64,000 nucleotides of DNA from assembly GCA_016185615.1 (NCBI GenBank), contig JACPNE010000008.1, positions 40,545 to 104,544 of the forward strand, given 5' to 3'. The position numbers and the translations under genes were made by a program. Origin of the DNA: Candidatus Woesearchaeota archaeon (lineage in GTDB: Archaea; Nanobdellota; Nanobdellia; SCGC-AAA011-G17; JACPNG01). The notes under the pieces were generated by a model. The model saw nothing but the letters and a program-made list of their open reading frames with translations. It had not been told where the DNA came from and made no database searches. Below are positions 36,853-46,613 of this stretch, piece after piece; the stretch's first letter is position 1, and every line of letters starts with the position of its first letter.

Positions 36853-38252
36853 ATTCCCAACTTTCTCCTTTGTGATCTTACTCTGTCTTTCTCTTGCTCA
36901 ATTTTATCTTCTTGATCCTCTAATTCATCTAATCTGTCAAAATATTCTTTCTTTTTCTGCTTTAGTTTTTTCCATTCTTGCTCAATCTCTTTCTTTTCTT
37001 TGTTAATTTGATTCCTCATTGAGTTCAATCTGTCAATATTGCTCTCTATCCTGTTTTGTTTAACATCAAAGTCATTATAGATCTTCTTGTCTTTTTCAAC
37101 TTTCTTTTTTAGTTCATCCAGCTTCTTTGCTTCCTGTTTAAGCTTGTCTTCTTGGCTCTTTAGTTTTTTAGCTGATTGGTCTAATTTATATCTCTCATCT
37201 TCAACAAGGTCTTCCTTTGAATAAAGCTCATTTTCCTTCTTTATTATTGAATCTTCTCTCTCTTTCAATTTCATCCTTAGGCCATTAATATATTCCTTGT
37301 CATCAACTATTGCTTCCTTGTCATCATACAATTTATCTTGTTCATCCCAAATTTTATCCCTTGTTTTTGTCAGCCTTTTTTCTTCCTTTTTGATGAACAA
37401 TTTGTCATTCTCGACACTCTGTTTCAATGCCTCAATCCTCTTGGCTTCTGCATCCAGTTTTTGTTTTTGCTTTTCTATTCTCTTGTCTTCAGATTCTATC
37501 TTGAATTTTAAATCATCAATCTCCTCTTTCTTATCTTCTATCTCATCTTCTAAGTCCATAATCCTTTTCTCTCTCTCTTTTATTTTCTCAAGCCTTGGTC
37601 TTATACTCTTTTCTTCCTTCTCGAGCTTCTTTCTTTGATAGTTTATGTTTGATGCCTGCTCTTCCAATTGTTCTTTTTTATCCTCTAACAAAAGCTTTTC
37701 TCTTTCAACCTCTCTTTCTCTTTTTCTTATGTTCTTCTTCTCTTCCTTTATCTTGTCAAACTTTTGATTCAACCCTTTCTCGCTGTCTTCTAACGCTTTC
37801 CTTTCTGCCCTTAATTTAACTTTTTGATTTTCTATAGCTTGTTTTTCTTTTTCTAGCCTTCTTATCTCAGGCATTAGAACTTTTCTGTCTATCTCATCCT
37901 TCAATGGATTTTCAACATTTGGATCCAATAATTGCTCAATCTGGAATCTTCTTTTTCTCTCATTTATCATTAACTCCTTACTAGAGTATATAACAATGCC
38001 AAGAAGTATCAAAAATTGCAATCCAGACTGTATTGGCACCCTTATAAAATCCAAGCTAGGAAAGAATGATAATGCCCTTAACATGAATACAACACCCAAA
38101 AGCAAGACAAATGTCAATAAATTTCTAACCCTAAATAAGCTGTCTTTTCCATTCCTCTTCAGATTAAACCATAAAAAAATAGCTATTAGGAATAATAATG
38201 CATAAATAAAACCCTGATAACTAGCTATATTATTTAAAGTTTCAAAGACCAT
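36849..38252 (-). CDS. Membrane-anchored long coiled-coil protein
   Basis: Three N-terminal TM-like segments then about 350 aa of heptad K/E-rich coiled coil. Confidence 0.8.
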   Translation of the reverse strand: MVFETLNNIASYQGFIYALLFLIAIFLWFNLKRNGKDSLFRVRNLLTFVLLLGVVFMLRALSFFPSLDFIRVPIQSGLQFLILLGIVIYSSKELMINERKRRFQIEQLLDPNVENPLKDEIDRKVLMPEIRRLEKEKQAIENQKVKLRAERKALEDSEKGLNQKFDKIKEEKKNIRKREREVEREKLLLEDKKEQLEEQASNINYQRKKLEKEEKSIRPRLEKIKEREKRIMDLEDEIEDKKEEIDDLKFKIESEDKRIEKQKQKLDAEAKRIEALKQSVENDKLFIKKEEKRLTKTRDKIWDEQDKLYDDKEAIVDDKEYINGLRMKLKEREDSIIKKENELYSKEDLVEDERYKLDQSAKKLKSQEDKLKQEAKKLDELKKKVEKDKKIYNDFDVKQNRIESNIDRLNSMRNQINKEKKEIEQEWKKLKQKKKEYFDRLDELEDQEDKIEQEKDRVRSQRRKLGI

Positions 38253-38464
38253 TTTATCACTCTTGTATAGTATACTATTGTTACTATCTGCTATAAATAA
38301 TATATAAAGATTATGTTGATTTATTAGTTATGATTTTTCTTTAATAATTTCTTGTCTAGGGCTTCCTTCATAAGATTTTTATAAATTTTATAAAATAGCT
38401 TATTATCTTTAACGTATTTTATCTTATAATCATCAACATCTTCAGCGGTTATATACTATATATT

Positions 38465-38998
38465 TTAATACAAATCCTTGTTTTCTAAATGAATTAATGC
38501 CATTTGAACAGCCTGTTTAGTATAATCTTTTCTACTCATTCTCCCTTTTGTTAACATACCAATCGCACCTTCAGAGGAACCAATTTTCCTATCAGCAGTT
38601 AATCCCAATCTATAAAATGCTTCATTTGCATCTATTCCTTCTTCATGAATCATTTGCGTAACTTTTTTTGGAAATTCGAAAGCACATGACAATCCCAAGT
38701 GATAATCTTTACCATCATAAATAGCACAAACACAAAAATCCATACTTCCTGTTTTTGTCTGCGGAACAACCATTAGTCCACTCTCTATCCCGAAACTATA
38801 AATGCAGCCATTAAAAACTGCTTTAGCTCTATTTATAGCACCTTGAACAGTTTCTTCTAATGATTTTGGCTGTTCGCTTACTCCAGAGTTAACTTCCATT
38901 TCTATAATTTCATAATTCGCTAAGTCTTGATAATTCCTTAAAACCTCTTTAACAGCTTCTACTTTAACGGGATTTTTAGAAGCAATATTTATTCTCAT
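38465..38998 (-). CDS. DUF84/YjjX-type inosine/xanthosine triphosphatase
   Basis: INIASKNPVKVEAVKEVL...SGVSEQPKSLEETVQGAINRAKAVF...SFGIESGL...GSSEGAIGMLTKGRMSRKDYTKQAV. Confidence 0.93.
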   Translation of the reverse strand: MRINIASKNPVKVEAVKEVLRNYQDLANYEIIEMEVNSGVSEQPKSLEETVQGAINRAKAVFNGCIYSFGIESGLMVVPQTKTGSMDFCVCAIYDGKDYHLGLSCAFEFPKKVTQMIHEEGIDANEAFYRLGLTADRKIGSSEGAIGMLTKGRMSRKDYTKQAVQMALIHLENKDLY

Positions 38999-39071
38999 AT
39001 AATTTTAGTTATAGATTGTTATAAAAATATTGTTATACTGATTTTCCAATAATTGATAGGATATATAAAAA

Positions 39072-39173
39072 CAATAATGATAGTGTCAGAGCTTAGAAGA
39101 ATTGTCAAAGACAATTCAAAGCCACATCAGAGATGTGGTGTCTAAGTGGCTCCACTATCGGTGCTATTATTAA
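39072..39173 (-). ncRNA. Candidate multi-helix structured RNA (strand inferred)
   Basis: AATAAT/ATTATT; GATAGTG 39079-39085/CACTATC 39153-39159; CTTAG 39092-39096/CTAAG 39142-39146; hairpins AATTGTC-AAA-GACAATT (39100-39116) and CCACATC-AGA-GATGTGG (39122-39138). T-rich tail on minus strand. Confidence 0.6.
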
Positions 39174-39198
39174 ACATTCATTTTAAAAATATTCTTAT

Positions 39199-40824
39199 TT
39201 AGTTATGGCTATACCAAAATATTAATTTATTTTTTTTCTTTGAGTCTAATCTTACAAATCCGAATCTCAAGAATTGCACAACCTCTCCAATCTTGATCTT
39301 TTTAGCATCTTTCTCAGCTAATCCCTTAACAATATTTTTATCAGGCATTAATATTTCGACTTCCACTAAATCTTTTGAGACAGGCAGCCAATGTATCAAT
39401 TTAGCATCTAAATTTTGATCCAGTTCTTTTGAGACAAATTCATTATTCTTAAAATTAAAGATATGCATTAATCTATAATATTTATTTTTCTCAATATTGT
39501 CCATTACATAAAATTCATTTCCTACTTTGAATTTCCTTGAGCCTAATTTTTCATTGTCTGGATGGAATTGGACTTTTACTTCTTGATTTGGAGCGTTCTT
39601 TATGTTTATTTTAATTGGATTTTTTATGAAGAAATATCTCTTAGCTTCCTTGTCCAATAATCTTTTGTTATGTATTATTAACTCTGACCATTCTAATTCT
39701 GATTCGGCCTTTGACATTCCGGTAGATAATACAAAATTTTTTATTGCATCCGGAGTAAATCCTCTTCTTTTTAATGCAGCTATTGTTGTTAAGCTCGGAT
39801 CATCCCATCCCATTAATTCCTTTTTCTGGATCATCTCCCTTATGATTCTTCCAGAGCTTGGAACCCCTTTTAGATTAAATCTCGCAACCTCATATATTTT
39901 AGTCTCATTAAATCCCAGGGTTTTTTGTATAAATCTGTGCAATTCATTTCTCAATTCAAATTCCTTGCTCCTTATTCTATAAGTTACTCCCTCTAATGAA
40001 TCCATAACAGAATTCTCGAAATCATATGTAGGCCATACGATATGCTTTTTTATTCTTGGATGCTTCTCATTTATTATTCTAAAAATTATAGGATCCCTCA
40101 TTGTTGAATTTTGATGTTTCAAGTCAATTTTTAATCTTAGGACATATTTTTTTCCTTTAAACATTTCTTTCCATAATTTCATATTTTCATCTGGATTATT
40201 TTCCCTGTCATCGCATGGCTTTCCTTCAGCCCTATATTTTCTTATCAATTCCAAAGAGTGCTTGCATACATATGCTTTGTTTTCTTTGATTAATTTCTCA
40301 GCCAATGAATAAAATTTTTTCATATTATCAGAGGCATAAGTTATTCTATCCGGCTTTATCTCAAGCCATTTCAGATCATCAAGATAAACTTTATAGAAAT
40401 CTTTCTTGACTAAATTTGGATTTGTATCTTCAAATCTAAAGATAAACTTTCCTTTGTTTTGTTTAGCTAATTCATAATTAAGCATTAATGATTTTATATG
40501 ACCTATATGGGAATATTTGCTTGGCTCTGGGGGAAATGCTGTCACAACTTTTCCCTTGATATCAAAGCTGTCAAATAATCCCCTCTCTTCTATCTTTTTT
40601 TCCAATAATTCTGGAGCTAACTTCTCTAGTTGTTTTTTTTGCTCTTCAAAACTTAATTTGTTCACTTCATCAACTATTTTTTTGACTTCAATAGACAACT
40701 TTTTCTTGTCATCTACTTTAATCTCAGAGAAAACTTTTCCTATTACTGCTCCAATATTCGCTTTTCCGTTATAACGGACGGCGTTCTGTAATGCATATTT
40801 AAGTATTGAATCTTTCATAATCAT
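39199..40824 (-). CDS. gltX: Glutamyl-tRNA synthetase (archaeal/eukaryal type)
   Basis: AFPPEPSKYSHIGHIKSLMLNYELAKQNKGKFIFRFEDTNP; GWDDPSLTTIAALKRRGFTPDAI. Confidence 0.97.
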   Translation of the reverse strand: MIMKDSILKYALQNAVRYNGKANIGAVIGKVFSEIKVDDKKKLSIEVKKIVDEVNKLSFEEQKKQLEKLAPELLEKKIEERGLFDSFDIKGKVVTAFPPEPSKYSHIGHIKSLMLNYELAKQNKGKFIFRFEDTNPNLVKKDFYKVYLDDLKWLEIKPDRITYASDNMKKFYSLAEKLIKENKAYVCKHSLELIRKYRAEGKPCDDRENNPDENMKLWKEMFKGKKYVLRLKIDLKHQNSTMRDPIIFRIINEKHPRIKKHIVWPTYDFENSVMDSLEGVTYRIRSKEFELRNELHRFIQKTLGFNETKIYEVARFNLKGVPSSGRIIREMIQKKELMGWDDPSLTTIAALKRRGFTPDAIKNFVLSTGMSKAESELEWSELIIHNKRLLDKEAKRYFFIKNPIKINIKNAPNQEVKVQFHPDNEKLGSRKFKVGNEFYVMDNIEKNKYYRLMHIFNFKNNEFVSKELDQNLDAKLIHWLPVSKDLVEVEILMPDKNIVKGLAEKDAKKIKIGEVVQFLRFGFVRLDSKKKNKLIFWYSHN

Positions 40825-40862
40825 AGAAAAATAAAGAAAGATTATTTAAAAATGTTGTTTGA

Positions 40863-41741
40863 TTATGCATGCATCAATGTCTTCTCTAACGTAGAAGGAA
40901 GTATCTCACTAACATTGATAGGACCCTCAGAAATAGATACCAATTGATTTTCACCATTTTTAGTATCCCTCCCGTAAATTCTTTTAAATGCTACTAATGT
41001 GTTTCGGAATTTATCATAAACTTTTCCTGGAGGTAATGGAATAAATGGTAAATTCTCATTAGGCTTGTATTCAACATGAATTGTCCTAACTAGTCCATCA
41101 CCCCCATATTCTGCAATAACTCCCATACCCGCATTAGAATATGGTGTTGATTTTATCTGATAAGACTTAACAGGGTAGCCAGCCTGGCTGTAACCCACTG
41201 CAAGTCTTATTGCATTTCTTGTCTTTAATCCTATTCCCTCATCAGGATCGTCTGGATCAATCTCTTCTTTTGTTGATAAGAAGCCCTTTGGCAAATAATG
41301 ACTAAATGAAATATCCTCTAATGATTTTATATTTGGATTAAATTCTCTTACCCTGGTAACTTTAAGATTCTTGCCATCAAAAACATAAGCACTTTCTCTT
41401 GCTTTTTTAGCCTGACCATTATGATTATTATCACCATTACGACTTTTGCCTATATATCTTAAAAGATCATGTTCATCATATATCTCAACCATTGGGGGTA
41501 TTACTTTGTCTAAAACTATCTTATCCTCTTTCAACCTCTTTGCTAAAACATCTCCATCCTCTAGAACTAAGAATCCATCAAGATGCTGATTTTCATTTCC
41601 CCCTTCCTCTATAAATTTGCCAAATCTTGAATCTAATCTTCCTCTAACTATTTTAGCATATTTTAACCATTCAGGAAGGTTATGTTCAAATTGATATAAA
41701 CAAAGTGCCTTAAAAACGACACTTCTATCTATGTTTTCCAT
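40863..41741 (-). CDS. Hypothetical protein (292 aa)
   Basis: Intact ORF. Confidence 0.7.
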   Translation of the reverse strand: MENIDRSVVFKALCLYQFEHNLPEWLKYAKIVRGRLDSRFGKFIEEGGNENQHLDGFLVLEDGDVLAKRLKEDKIVLDKVIPPMVEIYDEHDLLRYIGKSRNGDNNHNGQAKKARESAYVFDGKNLKVTRVREFNPNIKSLEDISFSHYLPKGFLSTKEEIDPDDPDEGIGLKTRNAIRLAVGYSQAGYPVKSYQIKSTPYSNAGMGVIAEYGGDGLVRTIHVEYKPNENLPFIPLPPGKVYDKFRNTLVAFKRIYGRDTKNGENQLVSISEGPINVSEILPSTLEKTLMHA

Positions 41742-41847
41742 ATATCAGATAAGAAAGTTCTGTATATATAGGTGTTTGTGGCTATTTTTTATATTTATCC
41801 AAAAATATAGAAATATTTATTAATTTATAAAAAATATTATAAAATTA

Positions 41848-42831
41848 ATGATAAAAAGTGATTATAACCTTATCTACCTATGCTCAGAAAATGCAAGGAT
41901 AAGCCTAAAGGAGCTCTCCCGTTATCTAAAAAAAAGCCCCCAAAGGCTCAGATATTCAATTTCTAGCTTGAAAAGGGATAATTTTATAGGGGCTCCATTC
42001 TGTATCTTTGACTATTCTTATTTTGGGTTAATATTATTTAGGGTATACTTCAAAGCAGGGTATATTAGTGAACAAGATAAAACAAAGATAATTAATGAGC
42101 TTTATAATAACCCATACATAGTCTCAATATATGATTTAATAGGGGAATATGATATTGTGATAGAATTTGCATGTCCTAATTCCTCAAGATTCAATAAAGA
42201 GCTGAAAAAGATAACAACATTGACTCCAGTACTTAATGAATATAAAGTAGTGTTGAACATAGTAACTCATATGTATCCGAGGAATTATCTGCAAAATAAC
42301 ATAAATCAGTATAATATAAAATCAGAAAGGATAATCGGAGGAGACAGAGATATAGAAAAATTCAATGTAAAGGAAATGGCTGTGATGAAAAATTTGTTGA
42401 TAAACCCAACAATGAGGTTTGTTGATCTTGCAAATGAATCCGGATTAAACATAAAGACAACAAGATCTATATTTAACATATTGACAAAAAGAAATATCAT
42501 AAAAGGATTCAAGCACATAGTAAACACAAATAAGTTAGAAATAAACAAGAGCAGATTATTCCTAAAGTTGCATAATATAAGCATAATAAGGGAAGATGAG
42601 CTTATGGATCATTTATTAAAAACAAAAGAGGTAGTTCAATCTAACAAGACTGTAGGGGATTGGGATATGGAAGTTGATATAGAAGCATTAGACAAAAATG
42701 AGATAAGAAATATTATAATGCAGATGAGAGAGGAATTTAAGGATGTTATCGAGAGATACAATATTATAGAATTTTACAACTATTACAAGAGATCTTATCT
42801 CCCATTATATTTGTTTAAAGAGGAATCATAA
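41848..42831 (+). CDS. Lrp/AsnC-like regulator with two HTH units
   Basis: LCSENARISLKELSRYLKKSPQRLRYSISSLKRDNFI and LLINPTMRFVDLANESGLNIKTTRSIFNILTKRNIIKGF; PYIVSIYDLIGEYDIVIE. Confidence 0.85.
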   Translation: MIKSDYNLIYLCSENARISLKELSRYLKKSPQRLRYSISSLKRDNFIGAPFCIFDYSYFGLILFRVYFKAGYISEQDKTKIINELYNNPYIVSIYDLIGEYDIVIEFACPNSSRFNKELKKITTLTPVLNEYKVVLNIVTHMYPRNYLQNNINQYNIKSERIIGGDRDIEKFNVKEMAVMKNLLINPTMRFVDLANESGLNIKTTRSIFNILTKRNIIKGFKHIVNTNKLEINKSRLFLKLHNISIIREDELMDHLLKTKEVVQSNKTVGDWDMEVDIEALDKNEIRNIIMQMREEFKDVIERYNIIEFYNYYKRSYLPLYLFKEES

Positions 42832-43283
42832 TGACTTCATTAAAAATATTGAATAATAAGGAAAAGAAAAAAATAATAGAATTAATGAAAAATTGTTATG
42901 GAATATCAGAAATAAAATTAGATTATGTTTTCATGAAGAATAAAGATGACAAAGTTTATTTATTAAGCAAAGACTTCAGCAAAATTGATACAGATAATAT
43001 AAGAATAAATTCTATTGGAATGTATTTTGCAAAATTATATCCAAACGGAATAAGGTTAAGCATAGAAGGATCTCAATTAATCGGGCCACTTGCAAAGAAG
43101 AATGTATTGGAAGTTAATAATGATGAAGTAAAAAATTGGGTGAAGGGTTATGATATTTTAACAGATGAAAGATTCAATGGTTATGTCATAATGAAAAATA
43201 ATAATGATTATTTCGGCTCAGGATTTTACAGGGAAGGAAAAATAGAAAATATGATACCAAAAGACAGGAGAATCAAGAAGTAG
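42831..43283 (+). CDS. PUA-like/NIP7-like RNA-binding protein
   Basis: GMYFAKLYPNGIRLSIEGSQLIGPLAKKNVLEVNNDEVKNWVKG...YVIMKNNNDYFGSGFYREGKIENMIPKDRR. Confidence 0.75.
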   Translation: MTSLKILNNKEKKKIIELMKNCYGISEIKLDYVFMKNKDDKVYLLSKDFSKIDTDNIRINSIGMYFAKLYPNGIRLSIEGSQLIGPLAKKNVLEVNNDEVKNWVKGYDILTDERFNGYVIMKNNNDYFGSGFYREGKIENMIPKDRRIKK

Positions 43284-43896
43284 ATTTTGAAAAATTACAT
43301 CCTTTATTCAAGCAACAACTGCTGCATAATGGTTTTGTTTTGCATACGGTTTTTCCGTGCATAACAATCAATGCATGATATTCCTTAAATAAATCAGCAT
43401 CTTTTTTCAAATTGTTCATAAATAGATTTTGTAATTCATCATAACTTTGTTCTTTAAATCCTAATCTATTAAATATTCTTTTTGTATATGTATCTATAAC
43501 AAATATCGGTTGATTATAAGAATATAATAATATTGAGTCTGCTGTCTCTTTTCCGATTCCCCAGACATTAAGCAAATTTTCCCTGTTAATTTGTTTTTTT
43601 GAGTCAAGAAATTTGATAAACTCCTTTAGCTTCTTTGCTTTTTGGTTATGATAACCGGAACTTTTGATTATCATCGCTAATTTTTTAACATTTATCTTTC
43701 TAATTTCTTCTTGAGATAACAAATTATGCTTTATCAGATTATCAAGAGCTTTCTCAACATTTATCCAGTTTGTATTTTGGGTCAGTATAGCTCCCACTGA
43801 AATCTCAAATTTTTTTTTAGATGTTTTTGTAGGCCACCATTTTCTTGGACCATGCTCTTTTAATAGAATTCTGTATATCTCATCAAATTCCAACAT
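43273..43896 (-). CDS. Endonuclease III-like HhH-GPD DNA glycosylase
   Basis: SVGAILTQNTNW, LNVWGIGKETADSILLYSYNQPIFVIDTYTKRIFNRLG, C-x6-C-x2-C-x5-C FeS loop; start assigned near MLEFDE. Confidence 0.92.
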   Translation of the reverse strand: MLEFDEIYRILLKEHGPRKWWPTKTSKKKFEISVGAILTQNTNWINVEKALDNLIKHNLLSQEEIRKINVKKLAMIIKSSGYHNQKAKKLKEFIKFLDSKKQINRENLLNVWGIGKETADSILLYSYNQPIFVIDTYTKRIFNRLGFKEQSYDELQNLFMNNLKKDADLFKEYHALIVMHGKTVCKTKPLCSSCCLNKGCNFSKSTS

Positions 43897-44359
43897 GGAT
43901 ACCATTTCCATATTTTTCGCTTGTATACTCATAAAATGTCTTTTTACCATGATAAGTATCACTATTATTAGTATCATATTCAGTAACTCTAAGTTCAGCA
44001 ATTACTAATCCTGATTGTCTTGGAATAGTTAGATGATAAACATCACGAGTTATAGATACTAAAGGAATTTCATTTTCTTTTGCAACGATAACCTCACTCA
44101 TCTCTTGGCCAAGCCAATTAACAGCAATAAGTTCTAATGCTCCGGATAATACTAAAAAATCTTCTGGATCTTTAGACAAATCTAATCCTTTATGAAAATG
44201 ATCTGCTCCGCGACTACCATGTGAATATTTGCCCAAAAGTATATCTTTTAATGGTCTCTGTTTAAATTTATCGATCTTATGACATAAATTAAATAAGGAT
44301 TTTCCATTACCATTATAATTAGGGATTATTATCTTAGTCTCTACACCTTCAATAACCAT
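43883..44359 (-). CDS. Cupin-like protein
   Basis: GKYSHGSRGADHFHKGLDLSKDPEDFLVLSGALELIAVN...HLTIPRQSGLVIAELRVTEYD. Confidence 0.7.
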   Translation of the reverse strand: MVIEGVETKIIIPNYNGNGKSLFNLCHKIDKFKQRPLKDILLGKYSHGSRGADHFHKGLDLSKDPEDFLVLSGALELIAVNWLGQEMSEVIVAKENEIPLVSITRDVYHLTIPRQSGLVIAELRVTEYDTNNSDTYHGKKTFYEYTSEKYGNGIHVGI

Positions 44360-44396
44360 ACATAATTAGAAAATAGTTAATTTATAAAACTAATGT

Positions 44397-44804
44397 TTAT
44401 ATTTCATCTTTAATTAACAGATATAATAATATAATCCCGCCAATTGTTATAAAACTATCAGCTATATTAAATGCAGGCCAAAAGCCAAAATCAATAAAAT
44501 CTCTTACATATCCAAAGAAAATTCTATCTATTAAGTTCCCAATTGTTCCGCTGAGAATAAAGCCAAGTCCATAAACAGCATAATTATTTTTTATAACAAA
44601 CAGATAATAAGAAATAATTACTAAGACAACAATTGAAATTAAGATTAATAACAAATTATATCCTTTTAATATACCAAATGCCGCTCCCGTATTCTCAACA
44701 TAATTCAATCTGAAAAATCCAAAGCTAAAATCAAATAATTTAGAATAGAATTTAGTCAATTGGTCAATTATGACAATTATTATGATAATTATCCAAGATC
44801 TCAT
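44397..44804 (-). CDS. lspA: Signal peptidase II (LspA)-like protein
   Basis: IIDQLTKFYSK, LNYVENTGAAFGIL, GTIGNLIDRIFFGYVRDFIDFGFWPAFNIADSFITIGGIIL: catalytic Asp pair context NxxDR / NxAD. Confidence 0.93.
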   Translation of the reverse strand: MRSWIIIIIIVIIDQLTKFYSKLFDFSFGFFRLNYVENTGAAFGILKGYNLLLILISIVVLVIISYYLFVIKNNYAVYGLGFILSGTIGNLIDRIFFGYVRDFIDFGFWPAFNIADSFITIGGIILLYLLIKDEI

Positions 44805-44989
44805 ATAACTTTTTTTATTGATTCTTCAATCCTTTCAATTCTTGCATTCAAGTTCTCTAGCCTAGCGTTTATCAGATCAAGCTTACTTAAAACAATCTCA
44901 ATGTCTCTTTCGTCATAACTGGATTTCCCATAGAACTTGTCCTCTATCTTTGGCTCTTCTTTTTTTCTGAATAGACTAAAAGGCCACAT
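44801..44989 (-). CDS. Small coiled-coil protein
   Basis: LSKLDLINARLENLNARIERIEESIKKVI; overlaps lspA. Confidence 0.7.
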   Translation of the reverse strand: MWPFSLFRKKEEPKIEDKFYGKSSYDERDIEIVLSKLDLINARLENLNARIERIEESIKKVI

Positions 44990-45483
44990 TATTTTGTACT
45001 CCTCAAATTTAAGAAAGCCTTCGCTTGGTTAAATACATCATATGTCTCTGCCCTTAATTCCGCAGAATATTTCTCTATCTTTGTACTTAGAATATAATGA
45101 TCATATACTGCCCTCACAAATTTAAGGAAGAAATTCTTCTCCCACCTGTCTTCATAATCTTTTTCGAGAAAAGACTCAAATTTTATGCTACAAACCCCTC
45201 TGCAGGCTATACAATCTTTTAATTGTACATCCTCAACATCATTCAATTTTAGTCTTACTTCTATATGGAATTTTGTATAATCATCAACTTTCCTTTCTGC
45301 TTCCCACTTTATAGAATCGCTTTTTTCTCCGCCTTCTTTCATACTATCGATATATTCTTTTTCATAGAAATCATAGTTATGCAGATCAAACCAAGATTTT
45401 AATAATTTATACAGATCAGCAAAATTGAAGATTGCTTTTTGCTCTATCCTCAATGCTGGAATTACATAATCTATCTCTGACAT
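44989..45483 (-). CDS. Unknown family, tandem paralog 3
   Basis: Shared architecture with next two ORFs: IRI....I.D...L...+.W...Y, mid beta region, C-terminal helices ending FLNL/FLNV/IMGL. Confidence 0.75.
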   Translation of the reverse strand: MSEIDYVIPALRIEQKAIFNFADLYKLLKSWFDLHNYDFYEKEYIDSMKEGGEKSDSIKWEAERKVDDYTKFHIEVRLKLNDVEDVQLKDCIACRGVCSIKFESFLEKDYEDRWEKNFFLKFVRAVYDHYILSTKIEKYSAELRAETYDVFNQAKAFLNLRSTK

Positions 45484-45519
45484 GATATTGCAATGTTTGG
45501 TTTATTTTTAATTATTTCG

Positions 45520-46002
45520 CTATGTATAAACATTAAGAAACTCCTTTATCTCCTCTACTAAACCATAAAACTTATCATATAAATCAACTTTATACTCCTC
45601 AATCCTCTTTTTTATGATAAATCTTTCATAAATTTCCATGAAATAGCTCTGTTTCCCTGTCCTCTCCAATGCCGCGCTCATCCTTATATCAAAATCTGCC
45701 CTCTGCAGCTTTATTTTTTTATCATCCTTTTGTATCTCGACATCTCTTAGTCCAACAAATATAAAAGTCATAGTTATCACATAGATAACGTCTGTGCTTT
45801 TATTCTTCCTGCAGTCCCATGTAAACTCTATTTTCTTTGCTCCTCCCGGAAGTATTGTTTCTATATACTGCTTTTCATTAGTATCTCTCCAATAACCATT
45901 AAATTCAAGCCATCTTTTCACCCACCTATAGAATTCAGATGTATCTAAAATCCCAATATGCCTTATCCTAATTGATGGTGCTACAGTAATTCTCCTAATC
46001 AT
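45520..46002 (-). CDS. Unknown family, tandem paralog 2
   Basis: See 44989-45483. Confidence 0.75.
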   Translation of the reverse strand: MIRRITVAPSIRIRHIGILDTSEFYRWVKRWLEFNGYWRDTNEKQYIETILPGGAKKIEFTWDCRKNKSTDVIYVITMTFIFVGLRDVEIQKDDKKIKLQRADFDIRMSAALERTGKQSYFMEIYERFIIKKRIEEYKVDLYDKFYGLVEEIKEFLNVYT

Positions 46003-46016
46003 AAACTAACCTCTCT

Positions 46017-46532
46017 TTATTGTCCATAATTATGAAGATAAAGTCCCATTATCTCTTTTACATTATTATGCAATCCTATCAAATCTACATATAACTTGGC
46101 TTCATACTCTCCTTTTATTTTATCTTTAATGATGTAATTATTGTAAATTAAATTGAAGAATCTTGCCATAAAATTTCTGTTCCACCTGTTTTTATAGTCT
46201 AAATACAAATAAGCTTTAAAATTAATGTCTATAAATCCCTTATCAAGAGTTCTGTTCTTTATTTTTACCTTCTCCATCTCTATTATAAAAAGAAAAACAT
46301 CAATATGAAATCTTACATAGCCATCAATATCCCTGTCAGACTTCATTCCAATCATAACTTCATAACCTTTATCCTTGGTTTTGCTCTGTGTTTCAGTTAA
46401 TTGGAAGATATAATTTCTGTCTTCAACATATCTTTGTATTGACTTTATCAAATCTTTAAGATCGTATATTCCTCTTCTCTGTATCCTGATTCCACTGCTG
46501 GACATTATCCAATGCTGTCCCCTCTTTATCAT
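46017..46532 (-). CDS. Unknown family, tandem paralog 1
   Basis: See 44989-45483. Confidence 0.75.
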   Translation of the reverse strand: MIKRGQHWIMSSSGIRIQRRGIYDLKDLIKSIQRYVEDRNYIFQLTETQSKTKDKGYEVMIGMKSDRDIDGYVRFHIDVFLFIIEMEKVKIKNRTLDKGFIDINFKAYLYLDYKNRWNRNFMARFFNLIYNNYIIKDKIKGEYEAKLYVDLIGLHNNVKEIMGLYLHNYGQ

Positions 46533-46613
46533 AATAATAAAGTTATGTCCTAAATTAATAAATCTTTCTTAATTTAAAAAAACCTTTATAAGATATAAAA
46601 TTCTAATAATAAA

